Origin: CAWBCI01 sp963787195
GTDB lineage: Bacteria > Bacteroidota > Bacteroidia > Bacteroidales > JAGOPY01
DNA: 64,000 bases
Reading direction: 5' to 3'
NCBI GenBank assembly: GCA_963787195.1
Contig: CAWBCI010000003.1
Span: forward strand, 62,001 to 126,000
Shown here: piece by piece, positions 29,301 to 37,395 of the stretch
Numbering within the stretch: position 1 is the first letter of the stretch
How the letters are laid out: each line of letters starts with the position of its first letter
Program-made: the position numbers and the translations under genes
Notes under the pieces: generated by a model
What the model saw: the letters and a program-made list of their open reading frames with translations, nothing else
What the model was told of the DNA's origin: nothing
Databases searched by the model: none

Positions 29301-29648
29301 GACAGGATTGAAAAATTATTAAAACCCACTAAAATCAGTGCGAGAAACAATAATCCCGGAAAATTTTTAAATGATCAGTTTAATTTCGGTCAGATAACTT
29401 CATTATATCCCAATCCACTGCATAATAAACTGAATGTTAAATATTCTTTAAAGAATGGTGGAAAAATAAGAATATCAGTCTACACAGCACAAGGAAGATG
29501 TATGAGTGAGACAGAATGCGGCACCAGGGGTACGGGTTATCATGAAGAACAAATTAGTTTTATCGAGCAAGCAGAAGGGATGTATTTTATCTGCCTGTTT
29601 TTTGAAAACCTTCTTATTGATTCCGAGAAAATAAGTAAGGTTTTGTAA
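26382..29648 (+). CDS. Secreted caspase/legumain-like cysteine peptidase with beta-helix region and T9SS sorting domain
   Basis: The product has 1088 residues with a signal peptide (LCLVIPLALILSKWTNAQ). Residues ~145-330 form a clan CD-type peptidase domain: strand YALLVTWNAW, the His motif FYVTTHGD (His249) and the Cys motif KIFCIDACYAGGFID (Cys294), with the usual ~45-residue His-Cys spacing. The HG/CYAGG pattern resembles C13 legumain and caspase-fold peptidases. A long region rich in short Asn/Ser repeats then suggests a right-handed beta-helix, followed by a helical TPR-like stretch. A type A T9SS domain (LYPNPLHNKLNVKYS) ends the protein. It lies 18 bp after the FG-GAP trio and may be cotranscribed. 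Specificity is unknown. Base composition turns more GC-rich after about 27640. Confidence 0.85.
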   Translation: MFKLKFLCLVIPLALILSKWTNAQIVKVQAIDSVLVNIVADDSLNFNVYLYPDICRDNNFDVTPYLNVQNPYDSAWIFFVDLFPEKGWGHRCKYILVDKLLGQLTILNDNIPPRLYWLTWEEISVPFPHQVVIQSTDTTFKTNSSYEPDPNKYALLVTWNAWEDTARWNNLSHIYTGLKLTYGFKDENIFVLSDDGMFNRETQDLDLDNIDSDCDFDGPCTKDSIRDILTYFQTELDGDDIFLFYVTTHGDTLDGDPNDTTALVLWDSLLWDYELEEMVENIHCSQKIFCIDACYAGGFIDELSRDHSVINVPVPRHVETLRTWRNFDFFSYAWGTAVRGWHPKNAIEPYYADYKVGMHPDLQQVYFKWNKPDTIPDLISFGGNEDGFIQFGEVFNYAKYLDGQTMVSGIEFINDGFRGDLLTLNGIEGRVDTTQSVSGPFLIGRKLTLAPGVTLNQNGSVKFYLNKGSEIYVSEGATFSPWGHFADIIGCSGESLIRVKGNLRLSSMDFSASAGAVLNISFENTENEYSFSHFDFNNCRIKAVTKSLSFDESSFTNSSLQYSIGDLVLSKKNTFTNSTVSLSHPGSHSSSCKIYGNIFNNTSSLNENAVITIEEYPYFLIDSNQIHYNSKRGIELFYAGASALGDKTIVNNLIQFTGTPSQEYSELGVHSYMSNVTIKKNTISGNDYGIAGFHRSNLIVIGDSSAEYSEETQQIINNTISQCVFNTASFPLDFSYNVVGTTYTSEYPYIKTVEYEEIKNETGGCPDWSGEPTYIVENNCWINSMQDPSERLLPVGAYDWDPVWCPPDPAYTNEKTGEALYYSALSEIENGTYPVAESIFKQVINEYPVSIYSQASIKGLFDLNPLIYQDYTTLKVYCDSLAANPGDSLLGKTAEWLSLHCNIKGGEYQGAINSLDSIISNPGSSSDSIFALIDLDYVFTKLEDTSMLKSSVLSSKYFDIISKTPEQYSRQRLDRIEKLLKPTKISARNNNPGKFLNDQFNFGQITSLYPNPLHNKLNVKYSLKNGGKIRISVYTAQGRCMSETECGTRGTGYHEEQISFIEQAEGMYFICLFFENLLIDSEKISKVL

Positions 29649-29720
29649 TGTAAAACTTGTCTATCATTAAGTCATATTAAAGGCAGGAACGGAGAAACTG
29701 GTGAGATGAATCTCAACCAG

Positions 29721-29770
29721 AGTGTAGAGTGTAGAATGTAGAGTGTAGAGTGGAGGACTGGGTCGCGACC
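29721..29770. repeat. AGTGTAG array x5 with CGCG-centred palindrome
   Basis: Units are AGTGTAG, AGTGTAG, AATGTAG, AGTGTAG and AGTGGAG, followed by GACTG and the palindrome GGTCGCGACC. Confidence 0.88.
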
Positions 29771-29776
29771 TGGCCT

Positions 29777-29832
29777 TACACAAATCACTGCTCACAGAAT
29801 CACTTTCATCTACCTAAAATCCCTCTCTGCAT
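29777..29832 (+). repeat. 56-bp dispersed repeat, copy 2
   Basis: This matches 12883-12938 with about three differences in 56 positions. Confidence 0.85.
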
Positions 29833-29973
29833 CTCGCCGGGATCTGTCAGCGGCTTGCAGCTCCCTCTTTTTACCTTTCAGGCTTGTGCCATCCTCCTCG
29901 CGGGGATCTGAAGGTGGCGAATGGTATCAGTTATTAAGAAGGTAAATGTTTGCTTCAGGGAAAAAGTTACATC

Positions 29974-30037
29974 CTTTCCACTTTTCCACCATATCACCTT
30001 TCCACCTTATCACCTTATCACCTTATCACCTTTCCAC
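29974..30037 (+). repeat. Octanucleotide array x8 (CTTTCCAC/CTTATCAC)
   Basis: Eight uninterrupted 8-bp units: CTTTCCAC, TTTTCCAC, CATATCAC, CTTTCCAC, CTTATCAC (three times) and CTTTCCAC. A short relative stands at 17097-17128. This family has an 8-bp rather than 7-bp period. Confidence 0.93.
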
Positions 30038-30112
30038 ATAAAATTCTTTGTGAAAAAAATCACAATAAAATTTTTCCGCTTGAAATTATTAGTAATTTTA
30101 CAGTTGTCAAAA

Positions 30113-30130
30113 TTACGGTTATTTCCGTAA
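30113..30130. promoter_or_regulatory. Inverted repeat upstream of arsM
   Basis: TTACGG-N6-CCGTAA lies 24 bases before the arsM ATG. It could be an operator. It does not share the TTCG/CGAA half-site of the repeats near arsR, so control by that ArsR is uncertain. Confidence 0.4.
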
Positions 30131-30153
30131 ACAATTAAAAGACAAGGAATTCA

Positions 30154-30963
30154 ATGGATGATCTAAAACAGCTGGTGGAACAGAAATACAGCCAGATCGC
30201 TATGGAAAGCAGCCCAAAAAAGGAAACTGTTGATGGGTGTTGTTCCGACTCTTCCCATGTTGCGTTTAGTGAAAATTATGACGGGCTTGACGGCTACTTG
30301 CCGGAAGCCGACCTGGGTTTGGGATGTGGCATGCCCACAAAATTTGCCATGATCCGAAAAGGGGATACCGTGGTAGACCTGGGATCAGGAGCCGGGAACG
30401 ACTGTTTCATCGCGCGTGCCCATACAGGTGAAGAAGGCCGTGTGATAGGGGTTGATATGACCAGGGCAATGATAGAAAAAGCCAGGGCTAATGCACATAA
30501 ACTTGGATTTGACAATGTGCAATTCCGTAAAGGTGATATAGAAAATATGCCGGTGGCCAATAATATTGCTGATGTGGTGATCAGTAATTGCGTCCTGAAC
30601 CTGGTTCCCAATAAATATTTTGCCTTTGCCGAGATCTGGCGGATACTCCGCCCCGGGGGTCAGTTTTCCATTTCCGATATGGTCCGCGAAGGGGAATTCC
30701 CTGAAGATATCATGAATGCAGCCATGCTTTTTACCGGTTGTGTATGCGGCGCCATGAACCGGGAAGAATATATTGACCTCATAGAGAAAAGCGGATTTCA
30801 CAATGTAGAGATCCGTCACGAAAAAACCATAGAACTCCCTGACGAATTGCTCAAAGAATATCTGAGCGAAGAACAGTTAAAGGAATTTAAATTTAAAGGC
30901 GCAAGGCTGACCAGCATCACGGTGACCGGACAAAAGCCCGTCTGCCTGTCGTGCAGCTGCTGA
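30154..30963 (+). CDS. arsM: Arsenite S-adenosylmethionine methyltransferase
   Basis: This cytoplasmic enzyme methylates arsenite to methylated and volatile arsenicals. The 269 residues include SAM-binding motif I (VVDLGSGAGNDCF, ~73-85), the family N-terminal segment (EADLGLGCGMPTKFA) and the arsenic-binding cysteines Cys58, Cys146 (ISNCVLNLVP) and Cys196 (FTGCVCGAMN). An extra Cys pair (29/30) and a Cys-rich C-terminus (CLSCSC) may bind metalloid. The gene is about 9 kb from the arsR-acr3 operon and on the other strand, so it is a separate unit. The assignment is secure. Confidence 0.95.
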   Translation: MDDLKQLVEQKYSQIAMESSPKKETVDGCCSDSSHVAFSENYDGLDGYLPEADLGLGCGMPTKFAMIRKGDTVVDLGSGAGNDCFIARAHTGEEGRVIGVDMTRAMIEKARANAHKLGFDNVQFRKGDIENMPVANNIADVVISNCVLNLVPNKYFAFAEIWRILRPGGQFSISDMVREGEFPEDIMNAAMLFTGCVCGAMNREEYIDLIEKSGFHNVEIRHEKTIELPDELLKEYLSEEQLKEFKFKGARLTSITVTGQKPVCLSCSC

Positions 30964-31104
30964 TATTTCATTGGCTGTCAACAGCTAAATGACTGTTTTT
31001 CATCCTTTCTTTCATTAATATCAATTCAAGCAGAATTATATTTGCAATTTATCCTTTCCACATAGCCATAGTTTTTAATTTTATGCCTTTCAAACAATGA
31101 AAGG

Positions 31105-31932
31105 ATGCACAATTTTCTCTGTTACATAAATAATCGCATAATACCTTATGCAAATGCCCGCCTGCATGTTTCCGACCTGGCATTTCAAAGGGGTTATGGC
31201 ATATTTGATTACTTTCTTGAAATTGAAGGCAAGATCCCGAATTTCAGGGATTATCTTGACCGTTTCTATCATTCGGCTGCAGGACTTGGACTGGAAGTCC
31301 CGCTGGAAAGGGAAGTGTTGATTGAAAAAATCCGCTTTCTGCTGGATGAAAACAAGTTTGGGAATTCAGGCATTAAACTGATTCTGACTGGTGGCTTTTC
31401 GGGAGATTTCTATACTCCTGATGCTCCTAATATGCTCATACTTAATATACCTGCAAAAAGAAACCCGGAATTAATCGAAAATGGTATCAAACTGATCACG
31501 CATTCGTATCTACGTTATCTTCCTGAAATAAAAACGCTTAACTACCTTCCTGCCATACTTTTGAGGGAAGAAATGAGAAAACAGGTCGCGCTGGATGTAT
31601 TGTACCATCAGAGGGGAATTATCAGTGAAACTTCCAGGGGGAATATTTTTATTTATAAAGATGACAAGATTGTCACACCTAAAAAAAATATTCTCAAAGG
31701 CATTACCCGCAAGTTTGTAATGGATATTGCAAAAAATTATGCTGAGGTCATAGAAGAGAAAGTTACAATCAAGGACCTTGCAGAAAGCCGGGAAGTATTC
31801 ATTACCGGAACGTCCAAGCCGGTTGCCCCGGTAGTTCAGATTGATAATATTGTGATAGCCGATGGCAAACCCGGCCCAATGACCCTCATGCTTAATAAGG
31901 CTTATGATGATTTCCTGAAGAGCCAGGATTAA
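31105..31932 (+). CDS. Aminotransferase class IV (branched-chain/D-amino acid type)
   Basis: This PLP-dependent aminotransferase of fold type IV has 275 residues. The N-terminal strand pattern (NNRIIPYANARLHVSDLAFQRG) is typical of IlvE, DAAT and PabC. The PLP lysine is Lys143 in EIKTLNYLPAILLREE, and the cofactor-binding Glu is Glu175 in GIISETSRGNIF. Family members use branched-chain amino acids, D-alanine or aminodeoxychorismate; the sequence does not decide between them. A small hairpin (CCTTTCA-N5-TGAAAGG, 31086-31104) abuts the ATG and might modulate initiation. No operon partner is evident. Confidence 0.85.
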   Translation: MHNFLCYINNRIIPYANARLHVSDLAFQRGYGIFDYFLEIEGKIPNFRDYLDRFYHSAAGLGLEVPLEREVLIEKIRFLLDENKFGNSGIKLILTGGFSGDFYTPDAPNMLILNIPAKRNPELIENGIKLITHSYLRYLPEIKTLNYLPAILLREEMRKQVALDVLYHQRGIISETSRGNIFIYKDDKIVTPKKNILKGITRKFVMDIAKNYAEVIEEKVTIKDLAESREVFITGTSKPVAPVVQIDNIVIADGKPGPMTLMLNKAYDDFLKSQD

Positions 31933-32387
31933 TCAATGAGACTCAATTTTTTCAAGCGAAGCGAAGGAAAAATTGTTAGTCGAATTGATCCCGAAAAGAC
32001 GAAGTCTTATTCGGGATCTGATGGGGTTAAATTCCCCGTCTCTTGAGACGAATAAGAGATATTTTCTTAAGATACCCCGCTGCTTGCCGCGGGGTAGTTC
32101 ATTTTCGGTATTATCATTCCGACAGCTCTCATTTCTTTTGTCCAATTGCGAACAAAATTGTCCGGTTTTAAAATATAACTCTCGGATTCATCCTACTCTA
32201 TACCAAATTAATATACACATTATCAGCTAATTATTTCTAATGGCATAGTATTGGAATAATTCTTCTCTTTATTGAAATCATTACTTATCATTCATATCCA
32301 CCTGAAATATTTTTGGGCTTGCCACCGGATATAAATAGTAATGGACTCTTGAATTATATTGTATAACCAATTATCAAGGAGGCCTTT
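31933..32387. other. 455-bp intergenic region with a hairpin cluster
   Basis: No convincing gene is seen. The first half carries the hairpins listed at 31987-32098; the second half is AT-rich and presumably holds the promoter of the gene at 32388. A reverse frame over the hairpins (31933-32145) reads through palindromes and is judged non-coding. Confidence 0.6.
31987..32098. repeat. REP-like cluster of three hairpins
   Basis: The hairpins are: GATCCCGAAAAGAC pairing with GTCTTATTCGGGATC (31987-32018); CGTCTC-TT-GAGACG (32038-32051); and TACCCCGC-N8-GCGGGGTA (about 32075-32098). The multi-hairpin layout behind a gene fits a dispersed REP/MITE-type element. No second copy is visible in this window. 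Confidence 0.6.
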
Positions 32388-33131
32388 ATGAAAACTTTTC
32401 TAAAAAACTTACCGAGTCTTTACCTCATCTTTTTCCTGTTCGGGGCTTACGGGCAATCAAACCTGAGACAGGGGAATGAGATCATGCGCAAAACCACTAT
32501 CAACGGATCTTCCGAAAGCCAGTCTTCGCCCGGTTTCAACACTTCATCCCATTCGTCAAAAATTGATGAAGGCAAAGAATATCTGGGGGACGCCGGCAGT
32601 ATGTACCTCAATGATGACTGGGTGGAGGGGAAAGCCTTTCTCCGGGACCAAACCATCCTGGATCCTATTAAATTAAGGTATAATATCTATCAAGGCCAGA
32701 TGCAGTTCATCTTGAACAATGATACCATGGCTTTTGCTAAGCCCGATGAATTAAATTGTCTGAAATTCATGGGCATGACATTCATTTATACAGATTATAA
32801 AAGTGAAGAAGGAGTGAAAAGGGACTGGTTTGAGCTGGTAAGCGACGGACCTTGCAAGCTTCTTTTTCGCCGTATAGTCACTTATCATTTACAGGGTGAA
32901 AAAAGTATTACGGACGAAAAGGATAATTCCTATATAAGATGTTGTTCCTATTATGTGCAAAATGGAGACAAGCCGGCTAAGATGATCCGCCTGAAAAATA
33001 AAAATATTGCCTGTGTCTTTTCCGATAAAGAGGATCAAATAATGAATTTTATCAAAACCAATAAGCTGAATGTCAAGAAAAAGGATGATCTGGTGATGGT
33101 CGTAAAATATTATAATTCCCTTAATATATAG
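32388..33131 (+). CDS. Secreted hypothetical protein
   Basis: The 247 residues start with a signal peptide (LPSLYLIFFLFGAYGQ). The mature part contains a Ser-rich linker (SSESQSSPGFNTSSHSSK) and then a folded region (YLNDDWVEGKAFLRDQTILD, PIKLRYNIYQGQMQF, DELNCLKFMGMTFIYTDY). The pattern 'replacement text for internal state, then LRYNIYxxQMQF' recalls a family of uncharacterised Bacteroidota exported proteins, but I cannot name it. A GGAGG-like Shine-Dalgarno precedes the ATG and a strong terminator follows, so it is a single-gene unit. Confidence 0.7.
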   Translation: MKTFLKNLPSLYLIFFLFGAYGQSNLRQGNEIMRKTTINGSSESQSSPGFNTSSHSSKIDEGKEYLGDAGSMYLNDDWVEGKAFLRDQTILDPIKLRYNIYQGQMQFILNNDTMAFAKPDELNCLKFMGMTFIYTDYKSEEGVKRDWFELVSDGPCKLLFRRIVTYHLQGEKSITDEKDNSYIRCCSYYVQNGDKPAKMIRLKNKNIACVFSDKEDQIMNFIKTNKLNVKKKDDLVMVVKYYNSLNI

Positions 33132-33187
33132 AGACCTGGCAGCTTTTTCTGAATTACATTTTTCCGATCTGCTGGGCTAATCTTATT

Positions 33188-33236
33188 AAAGCTTGCTTAT
33201 AGATATATGTTATACCGGTAAGCAAGCTTTTTTAAT
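33188..33236 (+). terminator. Intrinsic terminator after the hypothetical gene
   Basis: Arms AAAGCTTGCTTA (33188-33199) and TAAGCAAGCTTT (33219-33230) enclose a 19-nt loop, and more T residues follow. Confidence 0.85.
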
Positions 33237-33402
33237 TCCCCTGTGATTTTCATCAGAGTGATAAAAAATCCATTTTGTCTTTTTAAGTATTTCACTTAAT
33301 TCTGTTAAGTCTTTCCCTTATATAAAATTCCGTTTTCATGCTATTGTATATCAACAGATTAGTTTTAATATTTGCCATACAATTAGTTTTAACCAAACTC
33401 CT

Positions 33403-34156
33403 ATGAAGAAAAGAAACTTACTCATTATTAATTTGATTATTCTGCTATTTCTGGGTTGGACAGGGCTCTCAGCCCAGGATGAAGGCAAGTCTGCCAAATT
33501 CGATATCGGGACCGACCTGATGAGCCGCTATATATGGCGTGGCGCTGATTACGGTAATTCTCCCAGTATCCAGCCCACTATGGCTTTTACCTGGAAAGGT
33601 CTTGAAGTTGGGGCCTGGGGAGCTTTCAGCCTCAGCAATACCAATTACCAGGAAGTGGACCTTTATATTAATTACAGCTTCTGTGATTATTTTAGTCTGG
33701 GTTTTACCGATTATTTCTTTCCGGATCAGACGCTTTCAAACAATCATTATTTCGATTATAATAAGAATTCAACCGGCCATATTTTTGAAGGATCTGCAAC
33801 CTTATCAGGCGGAGAGAAATTTCCGCTTAGCCTGTTAATAGCGATGAATTTTTATGGGGCAGGATGCCAGGAAAGCAAATGGAGACATTTTCTATTCAAG
33901 CTATCTTGAGCTTTCTTATCCTTTCAAATGTAAGGGGCTTGATTTCAATGTATTTGCAGGCGGGACACCCAACAAGGCTGATACAAAAAAAGATGAATCA
34001 GGCTTTTACGGAAATGATCCCGGGATCGTAAATCTGGGATTCACCGTCAGCAAGGATCTTCCCATAACTGAAAAGTTTAGCCTGCCTCTGTCAGCAAGCC
34101 TTATCACAAATCCACAGGCACAGAATATATTCCTGGTATTCGGGATCTCATTATAA
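33403..34156 (+). CDS. Putative outer-membrane porin (TorF-like), one frameshift
   Basis: Joined across one shift the product is 250 residues. A signal peptide (LIILLFLGWTGLSAQ) leads into alternating amphipathic strands (FDIGTDLMSRYIWRGADYG, VDLYINYSFCDYFSLGFTDYF, GIVNLGFTVSKDLPI) and a C-terminal strand ending in Leu (NIFLVFGISL), as in small beta-barrel porins. Frame 1 (33403-33909) carries the first 150 residues; the rest continues in the next frame (33854-34156). The shift is in GGGGCAGGAT around 33855-33862, with one surplus base. It lies 40 bp before amt, which suggests an outer-membrane route for the same substrate; that is inference. Confidence 0.75.
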
Positions 34157-34196
34157 AGTTTAAAATTTCTTTATTAACCACATAAAAATATCTATT

Positions 34197-35417
34197 ATGT
34201 TCGACACTGGTTCAACTGCGTTTATGATCCTGGCCACCAGCCTTGTGATGCTGATGACCCCCGGGCTGGCCTTTTTTTACGGCGGGCTCGCTTCCAGGCG
34301 CAATATCCTGGGTGTAATGATACAAACATTTGTTTCCCTCGGATTGACCACAATTCTCTGGGTGGCAGCCGGCTATTCTCTTTGTTTCACCGGCGGGGAA
34401 GGCGGAATAATCGGGAACCTGAGCAATGCATTCCTTCGTAATATCCCCATCAACGATGCATTCTCATCCCCCAGCGGTAAATTTCCAACATACATCTTCG
34501 TAGCTTATCAGATGATGTTCGCCATCATCACCCCGGCTTTGATAACCGGTGCCTTTGTGAACCGCGTTACTTTTAAATCATACCTTATTTTCCTGGTGGC
34601 ATGGCAATTTTTCGTATACTATCCCTTCGTCCATATGGTTTGGGGTGGCGGATTACTGGCTGAATGGGGAGTACTCGACTTTGCAGGCGGAATCGTAGTG
34701 CATTGCACTGCCGGCTTTGCGGCTCTTGCTTCGGTCTTTTATGTAGGATCACGCCATTATGAAAAAGAAGGCAGGCCCAACAGCATTCCGCTGGTGGCTA
34801 TCGGAACCGGTCTGCTCTGGTTCGGATGGTATGGCTTCAATGCAGGGAGTGAGCTGGCAGTAAATGAGATCACTACCCTCGCTTTCCTGAATACCGACGT
34901 TGCGGCTTCTTTTGCCGCTATCACCTGGCTGGTCATTGAATGGTCGAGGGTCCGGAAACCGAAATTCGTCGGTCTGCTTACCGGGGCGGTTGCAGGACTT
35001 GCCACTATCACTCCGGCAGCAGGTTATGTTCCCCTCTGGGCAGCCATTGTGATCGGTATCGTTGCCGGTGCAGGATGCTATATAGCAGTGAATTTCAAGA
35101 ACAAACGTAAATGGGACGACGCACTTGATGTATGGGGTGTCCACGGCATTGGCGGAGTACTCGGGACTATTATGCTGGGCATATTTGCCAGCAAGGCTAT
35201 CAACGGACAAGGCGGTCTCGTTGAAGGAGATAGCGCATTTTTCTTTAAGGAAACAGCTGCAGTGCTTCTGAGCGCTGCCTGGGCCTTCATCTTTACTTAT
35301 ATCATGCTTTTACTCATCAATTTTATAACGCCTGTAAAGGTGAAGGATTTGGATGAACAACAAGGCCTGGACGAAGCACTACACGGTGAAAATGCCTATG
35401 ACCAGGGCGTACTATAA
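34197..35417 (+). CDS. amt: Ammonium transporter, Amt/MEP/Rh family
   Basis: This inner-membrane ammonium channel of 406 residues has the family segments in order: TPGLAFFYGGLASRRN in the first helices, FVHMVWGGGLLAEWG with the first pore His, GGIVVHCTAGFAAL, WFGWYGFNAGSE and WDDALDVWGVHGIGG with the second pore His. About eleven transmembrane helices are present, which is complete. The C-terminal tail is short and no glnK/PII gene lies next to it, which is unusual because amt is commonly paired with glnK. The porin gene upstream is the likely operon partner. A strong terminator follows. Confidence 0.96.
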   Translation: MFDTGSTAFMILATSLVMLMTPGLAFFYGGLASRRNILGVMIQTFVSLGLTTILWVAAGYSLCFTGGEGGIIGNLSNAFLRNIPINDAFSSPSGKFPTYIFVAYQMMFAIITPALITGAFVNRVTFKSYLIFLVAWQFFVYYPFVHMVWGGGLLAEWGVLDFAGGIVVHCTAGFAALASVFYVGSRHYEKEGRPNSIPLVAIGTGLLWFGWYGFNAGSELAVNEITTLAFLNTDVAASFAAITWLVIEWSRVRKPKFVGLLTGAVAGLATITPAAGYVPLWAAIVIGIVAGAGCYIAVNFKNKRKWDDALDVWGVHGIGGVLGTIMLGIFASKAINGQGGLVEGDSAFFFKETAAVLLSAAWAFIFTYIMLLLINFITPVKVKDLDEQQGLDEALHGENAYDQGVL

Positions 35418-35442
35418 TTATTAACTTTTTTGAGGAATTTTT

Positions 35443-35476
35443 GGAGAGGGTCTAAATACAGGCCCTCTCCTTTTTT
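35443..35476 (+). terminator. Intrinsic terminator after amt
   Basis: GGAGAGGG (35443-35450) pairs with CCCTCTCC (35463-35470), followed by six T residues. Confidence 0.93.
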
Positions 35477-35562
35477 ATTGGTCAATAATCCATACTTTTA
35501 ACCTTCAATTAGTATGAAGTTCAGGAACCTATAATAACAAGATCAAATATCAGGTTTAATCG

Positions 35563-36770
35563 ATGAGGCGCGTATCAATCAGGGAAAAGCTAATTCTTTA
35601 TTTTGTCATGACCGGCTATTTTGTAATCGCGGTAACCGGAGCTTTCTCATATTATATGGCCAGGGAAGGATTGCTCGAGAGAACTTTTGACCAGCTCACC
35701 TCAGTCAAAGTCACACGCAAAAAGCAGATAGAAAATTTCTTTAAGGACCGGATGCGGGACGTACAAATATTTGCACGTTCCATCGAAGCCCACCAGATAC
35801 TGGACCTTCTGAATAATTTAAATAAGAATGCAGATCAAAGCCGTGAAAACTCCGGGGAAAAGTTAAAAGGCGCTGAACTTTTTAATAATTACCTGAGCCA
35901 GTACTTCAAATCTTCGGGTTATTACAGCGGGATTATAATTAATAATGGATCGGACCTAGCCCTGAAATACAATATAGTGCCTCAGAACGGCCAGCAGCAA
36001 ATTACTTTCATGCAGGAAGGGAACCGGGTTTTTGAAAGTTTCCCAAAAATTTCGGAGTCTTTATCATCACCCTATATTTCTGATCTTTCAAAGGATAATC
36101 CTGATCATTTGTACATAACTAAAGATATCAATGATAATAATGGAAAGATTATAGGTTCAGCCCTGCTTGAAATTCCTGCCGAAGCCATTAACCGGATCAT
36201 GCTGGAACAGGATCCTATGGATGGCCTGGGCAAAACAGGCGAATCCTATCTTGTGGGCGGAGATGAACTGATGAGGAGCAGTTCCCGTTTTGGTGAGAAT
36301 TCCATCATGAAAACCATTGTAAACAGTGACGGTGTAAAAAAGGCTTTGCAGGGTGAAAGCGGTATTTCTATCCTTAATGATTACAGGGGAATCAAAGTAC
36401 TGAGTTCTTATGGCAAACTGGATATACCGGGTCTGGATTGGGTTATACTCGCAGAAATAGATTTTAAGGAAGCCATAGTTCCAATCCGTAATCTCCGTGA
36501 TAATATTATACTGGTAAGTATTTTTATAGCCCTGGTTTTGCTGATAGTCGCTTATCTGATATCCGGGAATTTCACCCGTCCCCTGATCCGCCTGACAGAA
36601 GCAGCCAATAAAATCGGGGAGGGAAATTTCGACGTACATCTTAGTGTTGATTCGGGCGATGAAATTGGTCAATTGACGCAGACTTTTTCCGATATGTCGG
36701 ATAAGCTCCGGCAAAATAAGGAGCTGCTCATGGAAGAGCGGAAGATGAGAACCCGCTCACTTGCTCGATG
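35563..36770 (+). CDS. Sensor histidine kinase, N-terminal sensor part (frameshifted)
   Basis: The kinase begins at the ATG at 35563 (MRRVSIREKLILYF). It has a transmembrane helix (~10-30), a periplasmic ligand-binding region of about 270 residues with a dCache-like pattern (VTRKKQIENFFKDRMRDVQIFA, SPYISDLSKDNPDHLYI, GKTGESYLVGGD), a second transmembrane helix (NIILVSIFIALVLLIVAYLI) and a HAMP domain (FTRPLIRLTEAANKIGEGNF). Similarity ends near codon 400 (RTRSL), where one surplus base in TCACTTGCTC (36757-36766) moves the kinase domain to the next frame. The frame continues to 36855 as non-homologous sequence. Joined to 36761-37393 the protein is about 609 residues. Confidence 0.88.
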
Positions 36771-37393
36771 GACAGGAAATAGAAAGACAGAGACTTTCAA
36801 GAGAACTGCACGATGGACTGGGACAGCTTATGATAGCCCTGAAACTGAAACTTGAGAGCACGATTGATTCAGGTGAAATGGAAACCCGGCAGGTAATTAC
36901 TGAAGTACAGGCAAATTGTGATTATATCATTGATGAAGTCCGTCAGATATCCAAAAACCTGAGGCCGGCAGTACTGAATGAATTCGGACTGGTGAACGCT
37001 CTCCGTAACCTGGTGGAAGACCTTTCGGACCATACCAAAATAAATCTTGTTTTCTCGGCAGGTAGTATTAATGAGAACATCCCGGAAATACCTAAAAACT
37101 ATATATTCAGGATAGCCCAGGAAGCTTTAATGAATGCGCTGAAACATTCAAATGCAGCCGAAATATCCTTAAATCTTGATCAGAATGGACAAAATCTCGA
37201 GATGACCATAGCTGATAACGGAAGCGGAATCGATGAACATAAACTAGCCGGGACCAAAGGTCACGGATTGCAGAATATCAGGGAAAGATGCCAGTTGCTG
37301 AACGGGGAATTTCATATGGAAAGCAGCCTTGAAAAGGGCACTCTTATCCGGGTCATTATACCTCTTGAATCTGAAAATCTTTCAATTAACTAA
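36761..37393 (+). CDS. Sensor histidine kinase, C-terminal HisKA_3/HATPase part
   Basis: This is the continuation of the kinase at 35563. The dimerisation and phosphoacceptor helix is of the NarX/LiaS type (ERQRLSRELHDGLGQ, with the His in ELHDG). The ATPase domain follows with the N box AQEALMNALKHSNA, the G1 box IADNGSGID and the G2 box GHGLQNIRERC. It is followed after 2 bp by the NarL-type response regulator. Its own start would have to be TTG at 36761, so it is most likely one gene with a frameshift. Confidence 0.9.
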   Translation: MLDGQEIERQRLSRELHDGLGQLMIALKLKLESTIDSGEMETRQVITEVQANCDYIIDEVRQISKNLRPAVLNEFGLVNALRNLVEDLSDHTKINLVFSAGSINENIPEIPKNYIFRIAQEALMNALKHSNAAEISLNLDQNGQNLEMTIADNGSGIDEHKLAGTKGHGLQNIRERCQLLNGEFHMESSLEKGTLIRVIIPLESENLSIN

Positions 37394-37395
37394 GT

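Larger units (their letters stand above)
29649..30153. other. 505-bp intergenic region built from repeats
   Basis: No gene is seen. In order it contains: a degenerate copy of a CHU_C gene 3' end (29686-29721, GGCAGGAACGG then CTGGTGAGAT and ATCTCAACCAG); five AGTGTAG-type heptamers (29721-29755); a GGTCGCGACC palindrome (29761-29770); copy 2 of the 56-bp repeat (29777-29832); an octamer array (29974-30037); and the arsM upstream region. Confidence 0.85.

Noticed and set aside
31933..32145. Reverse-strand frame of 70 codons over the hairpin cluster
   Set aside because: It consists of translated palindromes, has no ribosome-binding site and no export or fold signature.
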